Part shown: positions 33,481 through 43,554 of the stretch, piece by piece | How positions within the stretch are numbered: the first letter of the stretch is position 1 | Layout of the letters: every line of letters starts with the position of its first letter | Source: Tetrastigma voinierianum | Taxonomy: Eukaryota > Streptophyta > Magnoliopsida > Vitales > Vitaceae | Assembly: GCA_016808115.1 (NCBI GenBank) | Contig: JAEQBH010002365.1 | Coordinates: 1,178,001-1,242,000 of the forward strand | Reading direction: 5' to 3' | Length of the DNA stretch: 64,000 bases | The notes under the pieces: model-generated | The model's database searches: none | The model's input: the letters and a program-made list of their open reading frames with translations, nothing else | Told to the model about the DNA's origin: nothing | Position numbers and translations under genes: made by a program

Positions 33481-34293
33481 CGGCAAATGTCTAGCTAGGA
33501 ATGATGTGAGTAGCTTCTTGGGAGCAACCTAAGCAAAGTACATTTTTTTTTGTTTAGTCTGATTTATTTAGTAGAATTTTGAGTATTATATGTTTCAGTT
33601 TAATTTTTTAGTAGTTTTATTTTAGTTGCTGTTGACTTTTAGGAAAATGAAGCAAAATTCAAAAAAGAACCATTTTAAGAAGCAAATTATTTCTAAAAGA
33701 AAGTATACAGAAAATGACTATAAGGGGGAGTAATTTTAATTGCCTAAACTTGTCTTTAAGGATAATGCATATCTTAATGTTTTGGAATGTTATGTTGCTT
33801 GAATAAAAACATATTCTGAATATTTGGGCAAGGCATATTGAATTAGAGTGAGATGAATTCTTAATACTTGATAAGGTTTTGATGGGTTTTTTAAACAAGT
33901 TTTCCCATATGAGTTCAAGCAGTATGAGTGGACATGGATTTGTTTTAAATGTTTATGAGAAAACATAGAAATATAATTCGAAAACTTGAGTTAAGTGTCG
34001 CAACATGCTTTTACGTATCACGACAAAAGTTGAATTAGGAAAAACAAATTAGAAAAAAGAAAATTATGTACATAACATAAGTCATTGTGTCGCGACATAA
34101 GTCAAATAGTCTGAAAGAAATGTTCTGACATACTCTGCTTTGTGTCCACGACATTTTGGCTTCATCTCAAGAAGAATGTTGAATCTCACCATCCATGATG
34201 AGACTTTACGTATGTCGATGATCAAATTTCTGTCTAACAGAAGCTTGATGGTATCGTGACACATTTAATGCCAGCACACAATGAATCAGTTGG
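33481..34293 (+). other. Spacer of element E with palindrome words
   Basis: No gene and no trace of protease or RT is visible. Low-complexity T-rich sequence lies at 33541-33640. Between 33990 and 34265 there are GTCGCGAC-type words and variants (GTGTCGCAACATG, GTATCACGACA, TGTGTCGCGACATAAG at about 34087, TATCGTGACACA), ending about 35 bp before a TATA-like box at 34294. This is the same arrangement as in the LTR U3 regions. Confidence 0.6.
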
Positions 34294-34305
34294 CTTATAA
34301 GTAAA
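34294..34305 (+). promoter_or_regulatory. TATA-like box upstream of the T32 ORF of element E
   Basis: GCTTATAAGTAAA is followed by a CT-rich leader (TCTCTCATCTCACTCCCT) and, 250 bp on, by the ATG of the T32 ORF. A similar GCTTATAAAAAGGG occurs at 61247-61260 ahead of the CpG-rich region in element I. The position suggests separate transcription of this ORF; this is inference only. Confidence 0.4.
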
Positions 34306-34554
34306 TTTTGAAAGCTGAGCGGCCGCCTTCCTCATAAACTCTTGCAGGTAAAACTGCTTTACTCAAGTCTCTCTCATCTCACTCCCTAAAACCTAAGTTC
34401 ATAAAACTAACATTACCATGTTTTGACCCTACCCTGATTCAAACCTCCATGAAGTCATGGAAAGTACACGAGTTGGAGAATCAAGGAACAAAGGTTTTGA
34501 AGCGCTGACTAAACAAGTTGAGGAAAGGGATATGACAATGAAAGTCATCAAACG

Positions 34555-35244
34555 ATGGATGAACCAAGAGAAAAAGAAAAAGGGATTAGTGGCGGCAGAG
34601 AGCAGAGGAAAAAGCGGAGTGGGAATTTTATTTTGATGCGAGTGGCTCTAATGGAAGGAAGTTTGAAAAATAGGGGCTTCATAGCGGAAAGAGGATTCAA
34701 GAATATTATCTCCCCTTTTGCTGAAATGGTGGAGAAAAGAGAATGGCAGTCTTTGGCAGAACACAAAGAACTTGGATGTGCCTCTTTGGTAAGGGAATTC
34801 TTTGCAAATATTGTAGAAAGAGAAGGAAAAAGAGTGTATGTCATAGGACAGTGGATATATTTATTGAGAGAAGGGTCGACAAGTGTTGATGCGGGTGTGC
34901 AAAAAGATGGATCAAAGTTCAAGAAACAACTAAGGAAAATAGAGCACCAGAAGATAGTTGACCTTCTCACAGTTGGAAAAGGAGAGTGGAAAAGAACAAA
35001 AATAAATCCTCTTAGATCCATTGCCAGAGGAGACCTAACAAAGGAAGCTGAGGTATGGTTTTACTTCGTTAGTTCTGTTTTGAGGCCATCTAAGCATTTA
35101 AGCACAATGGGAAGAGAAGAAGCAATTCTCCTTTATGCATTGCTAAAAGGATACAAAATAGATGTGGGAAAAATGATTGAAACTTCCATCTTGAGTTACT
35201 TTGAAGGTAAATCACCGGGAAGGAATGAATTCCACACACTGTGA
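34555..35244 (+). CDS. Intact T32 'putative plant transposon protein' ORF of element E (229 aa)
   Basis: This is the longest uninterrupted frame in the window. Landmarks in order are LKNRGFIAERGFKNIISPFA, EMVEKREWQSLAEH, SLVREFFANIVEREGKRVYV, EVWFYFVSSVLRPSKHLSTM, GREEAILLYALLKGYKIDVG and KMIETSILSYFEGK. They match, in the same order, the decayed copy in element A (REFYANL, VRGIWVDF and so on) and the plant family I know as the putative plant transposon protein domain. Its function is unknown; it occupies the third-ORF (env-like) position of Athila elements, but no signal peptide or membrane segment is visible. The protein is Lys/Glu-rich and probably soluble. The first ATG after the upstream stop is at 34555; residues before GNFILM do not match the family, so the natural start may be upstream in another frame. 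C-terminal family segments are damaged after 35244. Confidence 0.65.
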   Translation: MDEPREKEKGISGGREQRKKRSGNFILMRVALMEGSLKNRGFIAERGFKNIISPFAEMVEKREWQSLAEHKELGCASLVREFFANIVEREGKRVYVIGQWIYLLREGSTSVDAGVQKDGSKFKKQLRKIEHQKIVDLLTVGKGEWKRTKINPLRSIARGDLTKEAEVWFYFVSSVLRPSKHLSTMGREEAILLYALLKGYKIDVGKMIETSILSYFEGKSPGRNEFHTL

Positions 35245-37971
35245 TAATAACCGGCCTCTGCATCTAAGGGGGCAAGGAAGAATGGGGATCGAAACTTACC
35301 CAGAGCCTCTTTGGCTGTCGGTGCAACAAAGGACCAAAGAATAGAGGGAAGGGTAAGGAAAAAGAAACAGAAGAAGGAAAAAGGAAGGGAGGTTGCACTG
35401 AGTTGGAACAGTGGGAAAACCAATGTCCATTGCAAACAGAAGCTCAGAGAAGTCATAGCCAATTTTGGAGTGCACCCCCAAAGCTAAGACAAACCCAACA
35501 TGAACAAGCTGAAGGTTCGAGGCGAGCGCAATCATCGGGGTGATCGAATTGCTGATATCTATGCGTGGGAAATAAGAAGAGTGTCCGGTAAAGACACGGC
35601 TCCGGCTCGGGGGATGAGTATTTTGATACAGAAGCTCGAAAGAAGGATGAGAATTTAAGGATGCTGCTTGAAGAAAGGATGAAGAGTGGAGAGCATAAAT
35701 AGAAAAAAAGGACGCAGAGTGGAGAACAAACCTAAGATATAGAGACAATGCCTTAAAGGCAAGTATGGATTCAAGAGATAGCAAGTTTGCATGAGCAGTC
35801 TGAGACCTTTTGCCAAGAGTTTTGGCATGATGAGCTATGAGGGTTAAAAATAACAGGACACTCCTAAGTCTCTAGATATGAGGCAGCGAGCTTGAGGAGA
35901 GCAATGCCAAGATCCTAGGGCGGGTTATGAGACGGTGTCGGCGAGAAGAAGATACCTGCGCCCATAAATCCGTCTCATCACTACCGAGACCACTACGCTA
36001 TAGTCCCCGTGGTATTGAACCCACTATACCTATACCAACCTAGAGTCACTTGGGGTAGGCATTTCTACACCTTGTACAAAAACACAAAAAGATAAAACTC
36101 CTAGAACATCAAGAAAAAAAGAACTTACCTAGTAGAGGAGGTAGAAGAATATCTAAGGAAGGAAGCAGCCAAGGAGAGGGCTGTAAGGAATAAAAAATGA
36201 ACAATACACTACCTCCTCTAACTCTTCATCATCTTTAATCTCAAAGCAATTCCTTTGAATAAAATAAAATTTTTATTGCAAAAATTTTGTGTTCAATTGT
36301 GTTGTGTGTTTGATTAGTTTCTTTTGTTCATGTTTGTCACCTTCTTGGTTGAATAATAAAGAAATCAACTATCTGGATCAAATAGCTTATTTGTTGCATC
36401 ATGTTTAGGTGAAATGACTTGATTACAATTGTTGGTGTATTATATTTGTTTTTGAGGCTAGTGCTGATCAAATGAACTCTTTGCTTGATTTGAATAACCT
36501 GACAAACCTCGAAACGAAGCAAATAAGTGTAGCTAGGAATTGTGGTAGGCCTAATGAATTGGAACAGGAAGTTTCATGTGTAAGCTAGAATGAAGTTTAC
36601 GGTTCAAATTTAAGAAAATGTATTAAATAGACAGCACAAATAAGACTTTTGAAACTGTTGTATAAACAATAAGGTCAGTGAAAGTCCTAAAAATATGCTA
36701 TGTGCAAAATGTTCCTTAACAAATTGTGAAGGATTAGGGACATCTTCTGGGTTCAGTCACAATCAAACAATTCAAGGTCCTAGAACTTGTTAGATTATTA
36801 GTCAAGGCAAAATCCTAGGCAATACCACCAACAGGAAGTGATATAGGCCATCCTTAGAAGTTTGAGCCTTTCAAGCCTACCCTCAATATATGCATATGCA
36901 TACACCCTAGTTCTAGATTTGAGCCAAATTGTCTAGTTTCTTCATTTAAACATCAATTAGAAGCCTCAAATCTTCCTTTATTCTAATCCTACAGTAAAGA
37001 ACCCTTATTTTCCCAGGTTTCAAGACATGAACTTCAAAATGCACAAAAGGACAAGTTTGGGGGAATGTTATTTTGATTTGAAAGGAAACAAGAATGAAGG
37101 ATGGAAAAACAAAAGAACAAATGAAGAAATGGAAAAGAATGCAAAGAAGAAGTCAAAATTGTAAATTGTCAAATGGGATTAAGTTTGTCTTGTGGCCTTC
37201 CTCTCTTGAACAATTAAGTTTTTAAGGGTGTTTCAACACCTGGTACCCTAATGCCAACTGGTATGGGAGCTACTAACCCAAAGTTCTCTGAGAGTGGTAG
37301 AAAGCCTAAGAAGACAAGACATTACACTAATCCTAAAAATATTTGACAAGTAAAAGAAAAGCAAAGGGACTTCTCTGCAAAAGATGCGAATTGAGGAATA
37401 TGCGGTGTAATTCATCAAGGACAAGTTTGGGGACTATTTTTCAGACATTAGTAGAAAGAAAATGATGAAGGATGGGGCAAAGATACTATGAAGAGTGAAT
37501 TTTGTTAATTTTAGCCTAAATTCTCCGTATCTACCAATTTTAGCGACTCTGAGCCCTAAGACCTAATTGATCTTGAAGGTGTGCACCTACATTAGTGGAG
37601 ACTAATATGAAAAACAAGCATATGAGACTTTGATAAAGAGTACGATAGTGTGTACCAAGATTAGGTAATCCTGCAAGGAGGAAGGAAGAAAACCATCACA
37701 CACACACGAATCGGGATTAATTATTCATTGTTTACATTTGTATTCAATAGTTTGTTGTATTCAACCAGTTGAAAATTTTTCTTAAGTCTAAACTAAAAAA
37801 TAAATTTGAAATTAAGCTGCAACTAACTAATTTCAATTCAAGTTGTAGATTTAGAAAAAAAAATTTGTAGTGCAAAACAAAAAAATGTCTTAAAAATAAA
37901 GCTAAATTGTTTGAGGACAAACAAAGTCTTCTTTTCTTTGCTTGGGGACAAGCAAAACTTTAAGTTTAAAT
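35245..37971 (+). other. 3' tail of element E
   Basis: Just after the T32 stop there are broken family-like residues (to about 35560). Then comes a 2.4 kb non-coding tail. It shares several blocks with B's tail, such as TCAACACCTGGTACCCTAATG (37227-37250) and a GAACTTGTTAGATTATT block near 36783. AAGTTTGGGGG-type purine tracts occur at about 37048-37066 and 37420-37435. The sequence directly before the 3' LTR (ACTTTAAGTTTAAAT) looks like an eroded polypurine tract. Confidence 0.6.
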
Positions 37972-40786
37972 TGATGATTATTAAAATCATCTATTTTTTA
38001 ATCCATTTTTAAAGCTTGTTTTAGTATTTTGAGTTGTTTAATGCCAAATTATGGATTATTTAAAAACTTTGTGTTTCAAAATTTAATTCAAAAATGAGAG
38101 ATTTCGTGAGAAGAAAAAGACGTTAAACGATCCAGCTTGTGAGATTGTGGTTTGACAGCAATCAACAAATGGTACAGAGCGTATCATAACAATATTTTCT
38201 GTTGCCTTCAGATCTAAAAAAATGGCAGATGAGCTAGGTAGTAATAGAGCAACATCGCGCGACCCAGTAGGGAAAAGCCAAGCGAAACAAAGATTAGTTA
38301 TGTTGCGACATAATGGAAGATGCAATATAAATCTAACCGCCTTGAATATACTCTATTGCGACACTGACTCTTACAACATGGAGGAGCTGGTTGAGACAGA
38401 AAAAAGCACTAAAAGAATAAGTTCATTCGCGACAAGAAAATCTATGTCGCGACAAATGACGCTTACTTGTTGAAATAGCAGGCGCAACCAAGGAACTCAA
38501 CGTTGCAACATACTTCAAGCTGAGGAGATAAGTCTATGTCACGACATGGATATTAATGTCACGACATAGAAATGAGCTGAACATAGAGAAATGAGGTCAC
38601 GACCAACTTTTATATGTCACGACAAAGGATTCAACACAATGCAAAGAAGTGTTGTCGTGACATAACAAACCGGTCGCGGCATGTAGGTGGCCCGAACACG
38701 AAGAGTCTTATCGCGACATGAAAGTGAGTGCGTGCAAATACTGAAGCAACACTAAGAGTCATGCAACATCCCAGAGACAAATTTGCAGCAAGTCACGCTC
38801 ATTGGCAACCAGCCTCTATCATGACGAATTTTAGGTGCTGAAACGAAATGCGAAAATCTGAGACGGTGTACTTGTATGTACAATAAAATCTTTATCACGA
38901 CCCTTTATGAAAACTTAGGTCACGACACCAACTTACGACTTCTGCTGAAATTGTGTTGCGACATGATTATCGATGTTCGCGACCTCTTGTTCAGGGAATG
39001 CACAAAATATTGTGTGACCAGGAGTTTTCATGCTAAAAGGAAGAAAATTGTTGCAACAACAATGCGATATCATGGCGAAGACCTGAGATCTTCTGAGTTA
39101 CGTGACTATTTGCCTCATGATCAAAGACACAGCAACAAAAAACACAAAAACTCTGTGCGACACAACTTCTAGGTCGTGACAGAGAAGGCAAATCTAGGCC
39201 GAATTTTTTAGAAAGTTACACATAGCCATAATTTGGGGCCCAAACTTTGGGGCTACATAAATATAAACAATTACGGAAATCGAGGCAGTCGATCGGCATC
39301 GGACCGAACTAGAGTACACAGGAGCTGAGGACTCTTTTATATTATATTTTCTTTCTTTTCTTCGTAGATTAGATTTAAAGTAGGACTGCATAATTTGTTT
39401 ACTAGATAGTAAATTGTTCAGAAGTTTTGAAGTTGAATTTAAAATATCAAGTTGTTGCGATTGTGTTGAATTCATTGAACCCCAGGATTAAAAAACGGAA
39501 CTCATTTCGAGTTGATTTATGGTGAAATTTTCCTGATCAGTTTTTCAATGTATACCGCGATCCAGGTTCGAAAAGAACACAACCTGTGGGAAAGATCGAT
39601 GTTGGTTATGGTCTTTCTACATTGAAGAAAATTTCTAGTTGATGGTTTTGAATTTAACATTTGGATGGTGATGTTGGCAAAATTGTTCCCGATCTTAGTA
39701 GCTTATACCCGTAAAGGACTGATGACCAAATACGATTTCAGGAAGGCCTCTAAGTAACTCTGAAGATGAAATTCTGAGGCTTAGACCAAATTATGAGGAG
39801 TATGCTAGATAATATTGAAGAACTAACAGAGAGCTCTGAAAGGTTACTTTGGTAAATCCTCAGATTTGCTCATGGTTTGAGAATGGGTTGAGTGATATGT
39901 CAATTTAATTAATTAGGATTTCTCAGTGCAGGAAGGAATGATGATCCGGGTGTTGGCATGAGATCTAGTAGGAAAGAAAACTCTTGCGGATCATAAGGAT
40001 GAGACATCATTCATTTGTGAAATTCGGGGCCTTGTCTTGAGGTAAATCTATAGTCATAAAATGGTGTATTGTTGGAAGAAAAATACATAAATCTTTGAAA
40101 TTTACATTACAAGTAATTGATTAGAATCATGTATGAGAAATGAACATGAATTTCTACTCTGGTGAAAATATTAGTTGAAGAGATCAAGACTATACTACCT
40201 AGCCTCTTGACAAATTCAAATTCCAACTTAGGAAAATTGAATTGGGTATGATGTAAGGAATTGATGTTTCTGATAGTGAAATCGATGTCTACTTCTAGCA
40301 ATAATCTGGTTAAGTCCAGTTTATATTTAGGATTTACATTGTTCCCTTTATTTTAAATATAGGATTCCTGTTATTAAAATTCTTATTAGGTTACTAAATT
40401 TTATCTAAACTGGACATTCAAATAGTGTAGATCTTGAGTAGTTGGGGTAGTTGAAGTTTAAATTCTTTTCATTCTCTGTTGGAACAATATCTAGACTTAT
40501 AGGTCCACTTTATTACTTGTACGACCTGTGCACTTGCAATTTTTAAGACCAAACTAAATCTTTAATTGAGTTCAGTGACAAAACAATTCTTCTTATAAGC
40601 ATACAAGTTATATTTGGTTTTAACAAGTTTTTGGTGTCATTGTCGGGGATTAATTTATAGTCTTTTGGTAATGTTTTCATAAATTTGAATATACACATAT
40701 ATGGTCTTATCAAGTTTGGCGTCGTTGCCGGGATTCTAGTTAAGTGGTATGGTGGCGAGAAGTGTATATATCATTTGATCTTAACA
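37972..40786 (+). repeat. 3' LTR of element E
   Basis: This 2.8 kb copy of 28823-31713 starts TGATGATTATTAAAATCATC and ends GATCTTAACA. The word array is at about 38120-39180, with many CpG-decayed forms (GTCACGAC, GTCGTGAC). The TATA box is at 39256. Primer-binding-site-like cores are at 40632-40649 and 40717-40733, so the LTR again contains them although no internal region follows. Confidence 0.8.
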
Positions 40787-41069
40787 TGACCTTTTATGGA
40801 CTCAGAGGATTGTGTGAAATCGGAGGTGGACAGCTCACAAAGGTGACTCTGACCAGAACCTTATAGGTGTTGAGTGAAACAGTCATCGGGAGATCGATGA
40901 TGGCGATTACACCGAAGAAAAAGTAGTAGCTGCAATTTAGCCATGTTAAAATGAAAGTGCAGTAGGGTTGTAGAAGGATTGAAAGAGCACCTCCAGGCCA
41001 CTTGTGGGGTGAGATTGTGTGAAGATGATGTAGAAGAGATGAAGAGAAATAAAGATGGAGGATTTGGAG

Positions 41070-42130
41070 CTCCACACTTTGGAAGAGCCGAGGATTACCC
41101 CTATTAGTTCCTTGCTGCCTTTTGACTTCAAAGAAAGGATTAACATGACATACAAGGAATTCAGGCAGCTTTGATTATGGCCGAGATGTTGGGATTGGAC
41201 AGAAGCTTGGTGGAACACCGCTTTCCTATCAAGTTGGAATTTCACCCTTTTCAGCAACCATCTAGAAGAATGTCTAAGGAGGTAGAGTTGAAGGTGAAAG
41301 AGGAGATTGAGAAGCTTTTGAAGGTTAAATTCATCAAACTTACAAGGTATGTGCAGTAGTTAGCAAATATTGTCCTTGTGACAAAAAAGAATGGGAAATT
41401 TAGAGTTTGACCAGCAGACTTTGGAGTTTAAATCTTTGTATCTAGACTTATGTAGCGGGATACCTATTCTGGCGTATTAGTTAAGTTCTACTACGATAAT
41501 GAATTATTGTCCTTCATGGACAGTTTTTCTTGGTAAAACCAAATCCTAATAGTTGTTGATAATATATCTAAACCCCGCATGGATGTCTGACCCCAGGAGG
41601 GTTCATCTCGAGATTGCGAGGGGAAAGACTAAGGTATTCTCAGATTCATCAAGTGAAGAAGTGGAAGAGTTTAAATGGGAGAAACAACACTAGATAGCTT
41701 TTGATGGAATCAAAGGTTACCTTTCTAAACCCCATGTTTAATGCTACCATTGAAAGGTCGGCCACTCAAACTCTATCTATCAACTACAAAAGAGTCTATA
41801 GGATACCTTATGACACAAAATAATGCTAAAGGCCATGAGTAGGTTGTTTACTATTTGAGTAGAGTCCTAAATTCAACAAAGACAATGTATACACCCATTG
41901 AGAAGTTGTGTTTGGCCTTGTACTTTGCATGTACGAAATTGAGACATTACTTGATCAAGTCTCAAGTGTATGTGGTCTCTCACGTTTTGATGAAATACAT
42001 GCTAAAGCGAGCCCTTCAATCATTGGACGGGTAATGAATGACCTTTCTTTTGTTAGAGTTGACGAAGTCTATTCTACATAAATTAGTCAAGGGCAGAAAG
42101 CTTTAGCCTAACTTTCTGGTTGATCATCCT
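41070..42130 (+). pseudogene. Reverse transcriptase remnant of element D
   Basis: The N-terminal RT block is open at 41171-41359: LDRSLVEHRFPIKLEFHPFQ, MSKEVELKVKEEIEKLL and VKFIKL. LANIVLVTKKNGKFR follows after a stop. The palm is badly damaged; NELLSFMDSFSW remains at about 41500-41535. The catalytic Asp pair cannot be found, so about 200 residues around it appear deleted. The connection reads YLSRVLNSTKTMYTPIEKLC, LALYFACTKLRHYLIKSQVY and VVSHVLMKYM (41850-42010). This is Tat-type sequence throughout. Confidence 0.82.
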
Positions 42131-42154
42131 TTGTTAGAAAATCAATATAAAGGA

Positions 42155-42560
42155 TGTAGAATTGGGGATATATGAAGTAGAAAGGCGGCTATGGATTCTT
42201 AAGTTTGATGGCTCTAGCACGGAGAAATTCGTTAGCGCTAGGATAGTAATCATTTCACCAAAAGGGATAATGACTACCCTATCTTTTAATTTAGCCTTCA
42301 AGTGCACCAACAATCAAGCTAAATATGAGGCTTTAATGATTGGCTTGTAGATCTTGATTGAACTTGGAACACAAGATGTACACATTATTGGGGACTCTCA
42401 ATTAGTATGACTAACAAGAGATATAAATATGTGACTTATTGGTGGCTCAACATTATATACTCCTCAATTGTTAGATTCTTTTCATTCCACAAATGATTTG
42501 AATATGTGCCCTAAATGAAAATCTAATTGGTAGGCGGGATGAGCTAGCTGAAGTAGCCTC
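42155..42560 (+). pseudogene. Second (archaeal-type) RNase H of element D
   Basis: WILKFDGSSTEKFVSARIVI, SPKGIMTTLSFNLAF and CTNNQAKYEALMIGL lead to DVHIIGDSQLV. The first catalytic Asp is in F-D-G-S-S (42207) and the last recognised one in G-D-S-Q-L-V. This additional RNase H between the first RNase H and integrase is a hallmark of Tat/Ogre elements. It is open for 62 codons, then broken. Confidence 0.85.
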
Positions 42561-42639
42561 GAAGTGTGAAGATGAGCGAAGAATTGACTCATCATAAACT
42601 CAGTATGATAGGAAGAAGAATCACCCTGAATTTGCTTGA

Positions 42640-43143
42640 AAAAAGCAGAGAGTCAGTTAGAAAGTCGTTAATATAGATGCAAGTATTTGGAGGCCAGGTC
42701 TAAGATCGGAGGTATTTAGAAGATCTAACGGGGCGGGTTCCCGTAGGGTGAAAACGATTACGAACTTCGTCTTAATGGAAAGGGAATTGTATAGAAAGGG
42801 GCTTGATGGGTTATTGCTTAGATGTCTATCCTTCCAGACAGTATGGAAGTGTTGAAGAAAGTTCATGAAGGGGTCTGTGGAGCCTATCATGTCGGGATAA
42901 AAATACGATGGCTGATTAGGAGACATGGCTATTTCTGGCCAACCATCCTAAGTGATTGTATCAATTACTCCAAGGGTTGCCAGTAGTGTAAAAAATATGG
43001 CAGCATACAGAGGATACATGTTGTGGAACTCTACTCAATTGTGAAACTGTGGCCTTTTAGAGGATAGGCAATGGACTTGATTGGGAAAATTTACCCAGCT
43101 TCATCAAAGGGACACAACTTCATTTTAGTTGCTATAGACCATA
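42640..43143 (+). pseudogene. Integrase N-terminal part of element D, truncated
   Basis: LYRKGLDGLLLRCLSF and VHEGVCGAYHVGIKIRWLIR, then RHGYFWPTI and CINYSKGCQ, form the zinc-binding domain. WPFRG and AMDLIGKIYPASSKGHNFIL open the catalytic core, with its first Asp at 43074. The frame ends in LVAIDH at 43143; the rest of the core and C-terminus are missing. Confidence 0.87.
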
Positions 43144-43554
43144 CCCAGATAGGTCAGATCATACATAGATGAGATGATCAATTCAATCAGACAAAGATCA
43201 TTCATCAATTGAGTCTCGATCAAACCTGAGCGATAACACCCATATTGCCTGGGGTTGCTTTTGTTGCATCTCGCAAATCCACCTATACCAGAATCGGTGA
43301 TCTGATAATGATGATAACATCACGATGTGACAATCGAGGACCGATAAATTTTCTCGGATACCGCCGTCAAACAAAACAATGCAAATTACAAGATAAAGTA
43401 TAATAATGAGTGACGATGATGGAAGTACCCGATGTCTCTGTGCGTTTCTGTCGGGTTTATCTGATGCTGCAAATGTTAATTCAGCATCGAATTTTTCGTT
43501 TTTGAATGGACAGTTGGAGGTGGGACAGGACTACATTTAAAATCAAGCCACCTG
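43144..43554. other. Unassigned 0.4 kb between elements D and F
   Basis: There is no open frame, no similarity that I recognise, and no match to the beginning of the F 3' LTR (52272-52560), which should occupy this place. It may be filler from a deletion or the end of another repeat. Confidence 0.4.

Larger units (their letters stand above)
28823..40786 (+). mobile_element. Element E, pol-less Athila-type element (nested in D)
   Basis: E has a 5' LTR at 28823-31713, a degenerate primer-binding site at 31720-31737, a gag remnant (about 32170-33480), a spacer with palindrome words, an intact T32 ORF (34555-35244), a tail and a 3' LTR at 37972-40786. There is only about 1.1 kb between gag and T32, so protease, RT, RNase H and integrase are absent: a non-autonomous element or an internal deletion. 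It interrupts element D, which resumes at 40787. I found no matching 5-bp target duplication (GAAAA left, TGACC right), so one border may be eroded. Confidence 0.85.
40787..43143 (+). mobile_element. Element D (Tat/Ogre-like), RT-RNase H-integrase portion
   Basis: This continues 27460-28822 after the insertion of E, with the usual Tat/Ogre pol order. It stops inside the integrase core at about 43143 and nothing after that belongs to D, so D is truncated on both sides in this window. Confidence 0.85.

Noticed and set aside
34548..35021. 157-aa minus-strand open frame
   Set aside because: It is the antisense shadow of the T32 ORF at 34555-35244, which has family motifs; the minus frame has none.
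28818..40791. Target duplication for element E
   Set aside because: GAAAA precedes the 5' LTR and TGACC follows the proposed 3' end, so they do not match. Alternative ends a few bases away do not help either.
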